Origin: Sphingomonas yabuuchiae
Lineage (GTDB): Bacteria > Pseudomonadota > Alphaproteobacteria > Sphingomonadales > Sphingomonadaceae
Length of the DNA stretch: 64,000 nt
NCBI RefSeq assembly: GCF_014199595.1
Contig: NZ_JACHNX010000004.1
Coordinates: forward strand, 186,001 to 250,000
Direction: 5' to 3'
In this document: piece after piece, positions 9,226-16,501 of the stretch
Layout: every line of letters starts with the position of its first letter
Numbering within the stretch: position 1 is the first letter of the stretch
The notes under the pieces: model-generated
Databases searched by the model: none
Told to the model about the DNA's origin: nothing
What the model saw: only the letters and a program-made list of their open reading frames with translations
Position numbers and translations under genes: made by a program

Positions 9226-11064
9226 ATGCCCGCGTATGGCAAGAGGCGAATATCATCGGAACATGATCTTATGCGCTTTTTTGATAACCTTACAATGGTA
9301 AGAAAGCTTGCCCTGTGTTTGGGAATTATTCTGGCGCTAAGCTTGACGACGAATTTCGTCATATACACCAAAAAGAATCAGGTTCGCGAAACGACGAATA
9401 TCAATGAGCATACGTACAAGGTCATCATGGCCTCCAACAAGCTCGTCGAGGCGATGATCAATCAGGAAACGGGGCTTCGCGGCTATCTATTGACGGCCAA
9501 CCGGGATTTTCTGGCGCCCTATGACCAGGGCGCGTTGGATTTCGACCGCGCCATGAAGGATGCCCGTCAATTGACCGGCGACAATCCGGGGCAGCAGCTT
9601 CGCCTGACCGATGTCGGTGCGCTGGCCAAGCGCTGGCGTGATGAGGTGGCGCGGCCCAATATCGCATTGATGGCCGTGCCCGCGACACAGGCGGAAGCGC
9701 GCGTCAGCGCGGCGAAGGGACTGGGCAAGGCGCTGATGGACCGGCTGCGTGCACAGACGGGGGCCGTGATCGCCACAGAAAACCGTTTGCTGGCCGAAAG
9801 GCAGGCGTCGCAAGAGGCGGCCTTCGTCATGATTTCCCGCGCCATCTTCGGGGGAATGCTGATCAGCCTGCTGCTGGCCGTCGCCATCCTCATCCTGCTG
9901 GTCCGGCAGATCGCCCGGCCGGTGAACGCCGTCACCGATGGCCTGACGGCATTGGCGAGCGGGAACATGGCCGTGACGTCGATCGATGCCGATGCCGACC
10001 GACGCGACGAGGTCGGGCAACTGGCGGCCGCGCTCGGCAATCTGCGCGGGCGCTTGCTCGCGGCGGACGAGGCCAAGAACGCGCAGGCCCGCCTCATCGT
10101 CGACAGCGTGGGGGCGGCCCTGTCCAAATTGGCGGAGGGCGATCTGCTGTCCCGGCTGGATAGCGATCTCGACGGCCCCTTCGCCGCGATCAAGCGCGAC
10201 TTCAATCGGGCGGCGGACGCGCTTCAAGCCGCCATGGCCCAGGTTTCCGCCTCGACCGGGGGCATCATCGACGGCACCTCGGACATCCGGCAGGCCTCGG
10301 ACGACCTGTCGCAACGGACCGAGCAGCAGGCGGCCAGCCTGGAAGAAACCGCCGCCGCGATGGCCGAGATCACGACCACCGTACGCAAGACGGCCGAGCA
10401 GGCAGGGCTGGCTCGCCAGATGGTCGGCCAGGCCAAGGACGAGGTCCAGCATTCCGGCCGGATCATGGAGGATGCGGTGGCGGCGATGAACGGGATCGAG
10501 CGCGCCTCGACCGAAATCTCCGACATCATCTCGGTCATCGACGGCATCGCGTTCCAGACCAATTTGCTGGCGCTCAACGCCGGGGTCGAGGCGGCGCGGG
10601 CGGGCGACGCCGGAAAGGGCTTTGCCGTCGTCGCCTCGGAAGTTCGCGCGCTGGCGCAAAGGTCGGCCGATGCGGCCAAGGACGTGAAGGCGCGCATCTC
10701 GGTGTCCGCCGAACAGGTCGATGCGGGTGTCGGGCTGGTCAACGAAACGGGTCAGGCGCTGGCGCGCATCGTGACGCGCATCACGGAGATCAACCATCTG
10801 GTCAACGACATTGCCGTCTCTGCGGAAAACCAGAGCAGCGGGCTTCAACAGGTCAACATCGCGGTCGGCCAGATGGACATGGTGACGCAGCAAAATGCCG
10901 CCATGGTCGAACAGGCGACGGCAGCGGTCCGCAGCCTGGCGGGGGAGGCCGACGAACTCTCCCGGCAAATGGCGCGCTTCTCGATCGCCCATCACGGAGG
11001 ACGAACCGCGACGAACATCGCCAGCCTGGACGACCACCGTTGTCGGCGCGCCGCCATCGGATAG
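9226..11064 (+). CDS. methyl-accepting chemotaxis protein with CHASE3-type sensor
   Basis: A 612-residue transmembrane chemoreceptor. TM1 is at about residues 24-45. A periplasmic four-helix CHASE3-like domain follows (about 46-205, with the QETGLRGYLLT signature), then TM2 (about 207-230), a HAMP region, and a signalling domain whose hairpin tip reads DGIAFQTNLLALNAGVEAARAG. Glu/Gln-rich helices give possible methylation sites. The ATG at 9226 and the one at 9271 (MRFFDNLTMVRK) are both possible; neither has a strong ribosome site. No cheA, cheW, cheR or cheB is nearby, so it must use a remote array. The first ~150 bases are unusually AT-rich compared with the rest of the gene. Confidence 0.93.
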   Translation: MPAYGKRRISSEHDLMRFFDNLTMVRKLALCLGIILALSLTTNFVIYTKKNQVRETTNINEHTYKVIMASNKLVEAMINQETGLRGYLLTANRDFLAPYDQGALDFDRAMKDARQLTGDNPGQQLRLTDVGALAKRWRDEVARPNIALMAVPATQAEARVSAAKGLGKALMDRLRAQTGAVIATENRLLAERQASQEAAFVMISRAIFGGMLISLLLAVAILILLVRQIARPVNAVTDGLTALASGNMAVTSIDADADRRDEVGQLAAALGNLRGRLLAADEAKNAQARLIVDSVGAALSKLAEGDLLSRLDSDLDGPFAAIKRDFNRAADALQAAMAQVSASTGGIIDGTSDIRQASDDLSQRTEQQAASLEETAAAMAEITTTVRKTAEQAGLARQMVGQAKDEVQHSGRIMEDAVAAMNGIERASTEISDIISVIDGIAFQTNLLALNAGVEAARAGDAGKGFAVVASEVRALAQRSADAAKDVKARISVSAEQVDAGVGLVNETGQALARIVTRITEINHLVNDIAVSAENQSSGLQQVNIAVGQMDMVTQQNAAMVEQATAAVRSLAGEADELSRQMARFSIAHHGGRTATNIASLDDHRCRRAAIG

Positions 11065-11800
11065 GACGTTCCTCCGGCGGGCAAGAGACGGACGGCCAGC
11101 GGATTCCTGCACTTGAGCGCGCCTCGACCGGACGGCGATCTCCACCCGGCCCGCCCGTTCCCCGCAGCGAGGGCGATCCCATCGCTGCGGGGGGCTGGCA
11201 ACGGCACTGCCCGAAATGCAGGATTGATTTCTGAAGTGCTCGATCGCTGAACATGCCGAATGTCCTCGCGCCTAGAAATTGCGAGGGCATGGAGCGAGAG
11301 CCCGTTCCTGCAATCCGAGCGGCAGCTTTTGTCGAAACTCGACGTTGGTCGCCGTAAGCATGACCGCACAACCCTGGTCGGCACCGGCCGTCCCGATTGT
11401 GAACGGCCCGCAAGACGGCCAAGCCATTCTCCGTTAGAATCAAATATCGGGAACTGGAAAGGGTTTTCAGAACCCAATGCTGCTGAGGACGAAGCCTTCA
11501 GCTTAACTATAGCGGCGTGAAAAGAGCGGCACGGGCCATCACAGGCCCGCAGCGGCTATGCGCCGCGAGAACCGCTGGAGAGGCTGCTCATGAACATCGT
11601 TCGGTCTTTGCTCCACGCCGCGGCGGTGGTGACGGCAGCGTCGCATCCAACCCGAGCCTCTGCATCCGTCGGCTCGGACGCGTTGACTGCGGACAGGGTT
11701 CCGGTGACGCCGGGGTAAACCGCCGCCGCGGTAGAGCACTGACGCAGCCTTTCGGCAGATGCACGACAAGTACGCAAGCGATTGCATTAAGGGAGACCTA
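11065..11800. other. non-coding stretch between chemoreceptor and siderophore receptor
   Basis: About 740 bp with no gene I can support. An 11-bp-arm hairpin at 11160-11192 (CCCCGCAGCGA ... TCGCTGCGGGG) could end the chemoreceptor transcript but lacks a T tract. A 42-codon frame at 11590-11718 starts like a signal peptide but soon stops and has no partner. The rest shows no consistent GC3 pattern in any frame. Confidence 0.5.
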
Positions 11801-11823
11801 TTGATAACGGATATCAGTATCAA
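11801..11823 (+). promoter_or_regulatory. candidate Fur-type operator
   Basis: An imperfect palindrome, TTGATA...TATCAA, 23 bp long with the AT-rich core GGATATC. It lies 38 bp before the ATG of a TonB-dependent siderophore receptor. Its spacing and base content resemble Fur boxes (GATAAT-type half sites). Iron-repressed control of the receptor is inferred from the site and from the gene class. Confidence 0.5.
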
Positions 11824-11860
11824 ATAGCACCCCGTAGGGGGTAACCTCAGGGAGCACCTC

Positions 11861-13939
11861 ATGATCCGCTGGCTCGCCGGCGTGGCATCGCCATGTCTGC
11901 TTGTTTCCTCGCCCGTGCTGGCCAGCGCGGTCGAACCCGAACAGGAGCGAAGGGACATCGTCGTCACCGGCGAACGATCGGCCTACACCGATGACGAGAC
12001 CGATGCGGCGACGCGCACCGCCACGCCGGTCAGGGACATACCGCAATCGATCCAGATCGTGACGCGCAGCGTGATCGAGGATCAGAACAGCATCCGCCTC
12101 ACCGACGTATTGAGCAACGTCTCCAGCGTGCAGCCGACCACCACGGCGGGCAACCGCGGTGAGATCTTCCAGGTGCGGGGCTTTGCGACGCCGCGATACG
12201 CGATCGACGGCGTTCTGCTCAACCGCGTGTCGGATCGGTCGGAAGTGTTTCTCGATCTCGCCAATGTGCAGTCGGTCGAGGTCCTGAAAGGCCCCGCCTC
12301 GGTCATGTACGGCCAAGGCGATCCCGGCGGCGTCATCAACATCTCGACCCGGCGACCGACCGATCGCCCTACCGCCGAAATGGAGATCCAGGGCGGCAGC
12401 TTCGACTTCGCACGGGTATCGGCGACGGCGAGCGGGCCGGTTGCCGACACGCTGGCGGTGCGGTTCACCGGCGCGGCGCAGACGCTGGAAGGATTTCGCG
12501 GGGCCGAAACGGTGGACTCGACCCGCCAGTTCGTCGCGGCCTCCGCTCGTTGGTCGCCAGCCACGGCGACCGTCATCAACCTCGACCTCGACCATGCCAG
12601 CCAGCGCGGGCCGTTCGAGCGTGGCCTGGTCGTGGGTGCGGACAATCGCATCACGTTGCCGAGAGACCGGTTCTTGGCCGAACCCTGGTCGCGCACGGCG
12701 GCGCATCGTTCGCGCGCGTCGCTCGACATTGCGCATGACGCGGCCGAGTGGCTGACGCTACGGCTCAATGCGCGTTACGTCGAGGCGACCGTCGACGACG
12801 ATTACGCGATCGACAATCGCGCGCTCGCCAGCAACGGGCGCACGCTGACCCGGCGCGCGACGGTGCGTACCGAGCAACTGGATACCACCGATATCCGCGG
12901 CGAGGCACTGGCGCGCTTCGCCACCGCCGGCATCGGCCACACGGTGCTGGCCGGGGTCAACTATAGCCGCGCTACGCTCGACTTCGTCAATGACCGGACG
13001 AATATCGCTGCGATCGACATCCTCGCGCCTCTCTATACGGCCACGCCGCCCCGCGTATCGCCCAATGCCAGCTTCTTGCGCCGCTCCGATCTCTACGGTG
13101 CCTATGTGCAGGATCAGGTGACCGTGACGAACTGGCTCAAGCTGCTCGGCAGCGTCCGCCACGACGAGGTTCGCGATCGCCAAACCGACCGGCGCGCATC
13201 GGCGCGCGCCGATCGCGACAGCGGCGCGACGACGTTCCGCACCGGCATCGTGCTTCAGCCTGTCGCCGCAGTGTCGCTGTTCGGCGGGTTCGGGCAGAGC
13301 TTCCAGCCGCAGACCGGTCAGCGGGTGGACGGCAGCTACCTCGATCCCGAACGGGGTCGGCAATGGGAGGCCGGGGTCAAGTTCGATCCCGCCCGCGACC
13401 GGCTAACCGCCACCGTCAGTGTCTTCGACATTCGCAAGCGCAATGTCGCGACCGCCGACCCCGGCAATCCCGGCTTTTCCATCCAGACCGGTGAGCAGCA
13501 TGTCCGGGGGGGCGAACTCGACATTGCAGGCCATTTAACGCGGCGGTGGCAGGTGATCGCCAACGCCAGCCACCTCGACGCGACGATCAGCAAGGATGAG
13601 ACCTTCGCGGTGGGCAATCGACTCACCAACGTTCCACGCTGGTCGGCGCGGCTATGGAGCAGCTACGTCCTTGGCGGAGCCGTCGAAGGACTGACGATGG
13701 CGGGTGGCGTGACGCGCGTCGGACGGCGCAGCGGTGATCTCGACAACAGCTTCTTCGTCGACGGCTACACGACGTTCGACGCGACGGTCAGCTATACGAT
13801 CCCGCGCACCGGGCTGGAACTGTCGGTCACCGGCCGCAACCTGACCGACCGTTACTTCATCGAGTCCGCGGTGCAACGCCTCGAAAACTATCCCGGCGCG
13901 CCGCGAACAGTGATCGGCTCCGTGCGCGCTCGCTTCTGA
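11861..13939 (+). CDS. TonB-dependent siderophore receptor
   Basis: A 692-residue outer-membrane receptor. The signal peptide is residues 1-24. A TonB-box-like DIVVTGER lies at about 33-40. The plug is about 50-190, with RDIPQSIQIVTR and the VEVLKGPASVMYGQGDPGGVIN signature of siderophore receptors. A 22-strand barrel ends in the C-terminal RARF. It lacks an STN domain, so it is a simple transporter rather than a transducer. GGGAGCACCTC precedes the ATG at 11861. A Fur-box-like palindrome sits just upstream. No siderophore synthesis genes lie nearby, so it probably takes up a xenosiderophore; the substrate cannot be told from sequence. Confidence 0.9.
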   Translation: MIRWLAGVASPCLLVSSPVLASAVEPEQERRDIVVTGERSAYTDDETDAATRTATPVRDIPQSIQIVTRSVIEDQNSIRLTDVLSNVSSVQPTTTAGNRGEIFQVRGFATPRYAIDGVLLNRVSDRSEVFLDLANVQSVEVLKGPASVMYGQGDPGGVINISTRRPTDRPTAEMEIQGGSFDFARVSATASGPVADTLAVRFTGAAQTLEGFRGAETVDSTRQFVAASARWSPATATVINLDLDHASQRGPFERGLVVGADNRITLPRDRFLAEPWSRTAAHRSRASLDIAHDAAEWLTLRLNARYVEATVDDDYAIDNRALASNGRTLTRRATVRTEQLDTTDIRGEALARFATAGIGHTVLAGVNYSRATLDFVNDRTNIAAIDILAPLYTATPPRVSPNASFLRRSDLYGAYVQDQVTVTNWLKLLGSVRHDEVRDRQTDRRASARADRDSGATTFRTGIVLQPVAAVSLFGGFGQSFQPQTGQRVDGSYLDPERGRQWEAGVKFDPARDRLTATVSVFDIRKRNVATADPGNPGFSIQTGEQHVRGGELDIAGHLTRRWQVIANASHLDATISKDETFAVGNRLTNVPRWSARLWSSYVLGGAVEGLTMAGGVTRVGRRSGDLDNSFFVDGYTTFDATVSYTIPRTGLELSVTGRNLTDRYFIESAVQRLENYPGAPRTVIGSVRARF

Positions 13940-14108
13940 CGCCCCGCGCACGAGCGTGTCTAGGCGGTCGGATATGGGACTGGACGCAGCCTTCCGAAAA
14001 ATCTCTACGGTGTCGGTCGCTCGGCTTCGTCATCGTCGTGCTCGCACCGTCATGTGGTGACCGGGCCATGCAAGGCGGCGGGCATATTTGGAGCCTGATG
14101 ACATCCGC

Positions 14109-14369
14109 TGACGCGTATCCGGCATCGCCGATATAGTTGCGCCACTCATCGGGGGAGAAGCTATCGAGGAGCGATCCGTCGCGGCGCCATGTTGTCTCAT
14201 GGGATCGTTCTGCGGCGTTTCGCATCAGCTGCTCCAGCTTAGCGAAGGCCTGTCCGACCGGGCTCAGGTCGGGCGATTATGGCGGCAGGAGGCAGTGCTC
14301 GACATAGTTGCTGAAGCCCTGGGCGTTGATCCGTTGGTCGAGCACGCAGGGCGGGTCGATCCGGTCGCA
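14109..14369 (-). pseudogene. IS630-family transposase remnant (internal deletion, premature stop)
   Basis: In this minus-strand frame the peptide reads PPCVLDQRINAQGFSNYVEHCLLPP, then a TAA at 14277-14279, then SPDLSPVGQAFAKLEQLMRNA and a C-terminus ending DAGYAS. This is the C-terminal part of an IS630-type DDE transposase. The usual ~30 residues with the second catalytic Asp, between YVE...LP and the Y-SPDLNP motif, are deleted. The tyrosine codon before SPDL has become TAA, and the catalytic Glu of the NPIE motif has become Gly (SPVG). It cannot be active. It is fused in frame to an IS3-type OrfA start at 14370-14531. Confidence 0.75.
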
Positions 14370-14531
14370 ACGCAGCTCGCCGACGCCCAGCCCGCCATAC
14401 ACCTTCTTCCAGCGATAGAAGGTCCGCTCCGATACGCCGATAGGGCGGATGACCTCCGCCACCGGCGTGCCCGTCTCCGCCTGCTTCAGCGCAAAGGCGA
14501 TCTGCTCTTCCGTGTACCTCGACTTCTTCAT
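14370..14531 (-). pseudogene. IS3-family OrfA transposase N-terminal fragment
   Basis: The first 54 residues, starting MKKSRYTEEQIAFALKQ, give the helix-turn-helix of IS3-family (IS407/IS2-like) OrfA, including GTPVAEVIR and ERTFYRWKKVYGGLG. The similarity stops at GELR, and the frame then continues directly into the IS630 remnant. No OrfB or intact terminal inverted repeats are visible. This is a scar of at least two IS elements joined by deletion, on the upstream flank of the heme cluster. Confidence 0.75.
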
Positions 14532-14883
14532 GTCCCAGCGCCTTGCCCGCAGGCTTCAAAGGGCCGGAAAACTTTCATTCAGCGTGGATGAAAAACAGGG
14601 AAGACGTCAGGTCATCGAGGTAAATGCTGTCGACTCGCAATAGCATGTTCTGTATGGGCATCGCTGTGATGGGGCAGGAGATCGATCAGGCTGCGGCGAT
14701 TATGGTTGAGCGGACTGCGAAGAACGATCGGGGCGTCTCATGCCGTTCTCAGCCCACCCTTCGGAGGTGTGCAGCGCCATACGCCGAAGCAGATGGATTT
14801 CCGTCCTTGAAGCTGGATGTGCTGATCGCAGATCGTGACATCAGCGCGGTTCGTGCCGCACCGATGATCCATATGCGGCGCCA
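14532..14883 (+). other. upstream region of the sigma-factor gene
   Basis: About 350 bp between the IS scar and the ECF sigma gene, with no convincing gene. It contains CGCAATAGC at 14636-14644, followed by ATGTTCT and ATGGG. The same three blocks, in the same order, recur upstream of the heme receptor at 16462-16492. They may belong to a shared promoter or operator. Confidence 0.35.
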
Positions 14884-15402
14884 ATGATGGACCGAACCGG
14901 GCGTATTCTGGCGCTGTTCACCGGTCAGCGTCGTCGACTGATCGCTGAGGCGGTGCGGCTGACCGGCGATACGGCATCGGCGGAAGATATCGTGCAGGAG
15001 GCCTGGATTCGCTTGTCGCAGGGAGCCGCAGGAACGAGCATCGACGCCCCGGTCGGCTATGTCAGTCGGGTTGTACGTAACCTGGCGTTGGACGAATATC
15101 GACAAAGGCGGCGGCGCGAGCAAGTGACAACGCCGGCCCACGACGACGACCCCGATATGCCGGACGGCGAGGCCGTGGGTGTCGAGCGGGTGCTGATAGC
15201 GCGGCAGGAACTGGCGCTGGTGACGGCCGCATTGGCGCAGATGCCATCCCGCATGCGTCGCGCGGTCGAGCTTCATCGGGTATCCGGCGCTCCGCTGCGG
15301 GAGATTGCCGCCGAGTTGGGCGTGTCGGTCACCACCGCCCATGGTCTGGTGACACAAGGTGTGGAGCGGTGCCGCAAATGCCTGGAGCCGAAGCGGCATT
15401 GA
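14884..15402 (+). CDS. FecI-like ECF sigma factor
   Basis: A 172-residue extracytoplasmic-function sigma factor. Region 2 is at about residues 10-75 (DTASAEDIVQEAWIRL, then YVSRVVRNLALDEYRQRRRR). Region 4 is at about 110-165 (LAQMPSRMRRAVELHRVSG, with the REIAAELGVSVTTAHGLVTQGV recognition helix). Length and the immediate FecR neighbour place it in the iron-starvation FecI group. It probably recruits RNA polymerase to the downstream receptor operon when the receptor signals ligand binding. Two adjacent ATGs (14884, 14887) could start it. The FecR gene begins 66 bp after its stop. Confidence 0.9.
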   Translation: MMDRTGRILALFTGQRRRLIAEAVRLTGDTASAEDIVQEAWIRLSQGAAGTSIDAPVGYVSRVVRNLALDEYRQRRRREQVTTPAHDDDPDMPDGEAVGVERVLIARQELALVTAALAQMPSRMRRAVELHRVSGAPLREIAAELGVSVTTAHGLVTQGVERCRKCLEPKRH

Positions 15403-15467
15403 CCGACGAACCGAAAAAGGGGTCGCGCCGTTCGTCATGTCTCCATGAGCGCCGAGGTGGGGACGGG

Positions 15468-16385
15468 ATGATCGCGGACGAGCATTGTCGGCGCGAGGCG
15501 TTGGACTGGATGATTCTGTTGCAGGATCGTCCCGACGATGCCGACGTGCGCGCACGCTTCTGGCGGTGGCGGCAGGCGGCGACGTGCGACGCGGCCTGGC
15601 GCGATCTGGATCATGTCGCCGATGTGCTTCGTCAGGCATATGAGGCCGCCCCCGCGTCATCCCCCGATGCGGCGTGCCGGTGGAGAAGGACACTAACGGT
15701 CGCGATGGCGGCCTGCGTGGCGGTGATCTTCGCGGGGCAGGTCATGCTGCCGATCGTGCAGGCCGATCTCTCGACGGGGACCGGCGAGGTACGGAGCATC
15801 CGTCTGGCCGATGGCAGTCGCATGACGCTGGCCCCCGACAGTGCGATCGTGCTCGATGGCGCGCGGCAGGTCAGGGTTTTGCGTGGCACCGGCTTTTTCC
15901 AAGTCCGGCACGATGCCGCCCATCCGTTCCAGGTTCAGGTGGGCGATGCAGTGGTGACCGACCTGGGCACTGCCTTCGAGGTTCGACGCGATGACGATGG
16001 CGCGCGCATTGCGGTGCGGGAAGGACGAGTGCGGGCGTCTTGCGAGCATGGTTCGATCGACCCGATCGACATGCAACCGGGCGACGTCGCGGATCTGGAC
16101 TGCACGACCGACCGTGTCTGGAAATCGTCCGCTTCACCATCTGCAATAGCGAGTTGGACCCAAGGCCAACTCGTCGTGGCGAAGCGCCCCTTGGGCGAGG
16201 TGGTGGCGGCGCTGCGTCCGTGGCATTGCGGGTTGCTCCTGGCGCGGGGGAGCGGCATGGCGCGCCGTGTCACGGGCGTTTACGACCTCCGTCGGCCCGA
16301 CCGGGCTTTGGCGGCCATCCGCCGGGCGCATGGCGCGACGGTAAGACAGATCACGCCCTGGATCACCATCGTCACCGCCGATTGA
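15468..16385 (+). CDS. FecR-like sigma regulator (anti-sigma/transmembrane sensor)
   Basis: A 305-residue inner-membrane regulator. The N-terminal cytoplasmic DUF4880-type domain is about residues 5-50 (REALDWMILLQ, FWRWRQA, WRDLDHV). One transmembrane helix lies at about 75-97. The periplasmic FecR domain (about 105-200) has the typical GEVRSIRLADGSRMTL and DLGTAFEVR strands, and a C-terminal STN-like fold follows. It should relay the occupancy signal from the STN domain of the next gene's receptor to the sigma factor. I placed the start at ATG 15468, behind GAGGTGGGG; an earlier in-frame ATG at 15369 would overlap the sigma gene and add a non-conserved arginine-rich stretch. Confidence 0.88.
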   Translation: MIADEHCRREALDWMILLQDRPDDADVRARFWRWRQAATCDAAWRDLDHVADVLRQAYEAAPASSPDAACRWRRTLTVAMAACVAVIFAGQVMLPIVQADLSTGTGEVRSIRLADGSRMTLAPDSAIVLDGARQVRVLRGTGFFQVRHDAAHPFQVQVGDAVVTDLGTAFEVRRDDDGARIAVREGRVRASCEHGSIDPIDMQPGDVADLDCTTDRVWKSSASPSAIASWTQGQLVVAKRPLGEVVAALRPWHCGLLLARGSGMARRVTGVYDLRRPDRALAAIRRAHGATVRQITPWITIVTAD

Positions 16386-16450
16386 GCGGCCTTTCCCCCA
16401 TTCGAGAAAAAAGCCGAAAAATCCTGTGGAACATTCGTCTACTCACTGAA

Positions 16451-16479
16451 TGAGAATGATGCGCAATAGCGATTATCAT
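16451..16479 (+). promoter_or_regulatory. candidate iron/sigma-responsive operator upstream of the heme receptor
   Basis: The half-sites TGAGAATGAT and GATTATCATG flank GCGCAATAGC. Each half resembles one arm of a Fur box (GATAATGAT / ATTATC), although the spacing is longer than in a standard site. CGCAATAGC and the following ATGTTCT also occur before the sigma gene. The placement suggests transcription control of receptor, hemophore and Slam by iron or the ECF sigma factor. This is inferred from sequence only. Confidence 0.4.
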
Positions 16480-16501
16480 GTTCTTACCAATGGGGGACGA
16501 C

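Noticed and set aside
11590..11718. 42-codon frame starting like a signal peptide (MNIVRSLLHAAAVVTAA)
   Set aside because: It stops soon after, has weak codon bias and no convincing ribosome site; could be a decayed gene start but not supported.
11828..11841. CCCGTAGGGG matching the tRNA-Glu 3' region (possible att duplicate)
   Set aside because: Only 10 near-palindromic bases match and the orientation is inverted relative to the tRNA copy, so it cannot be a direct-repeat attachment site.
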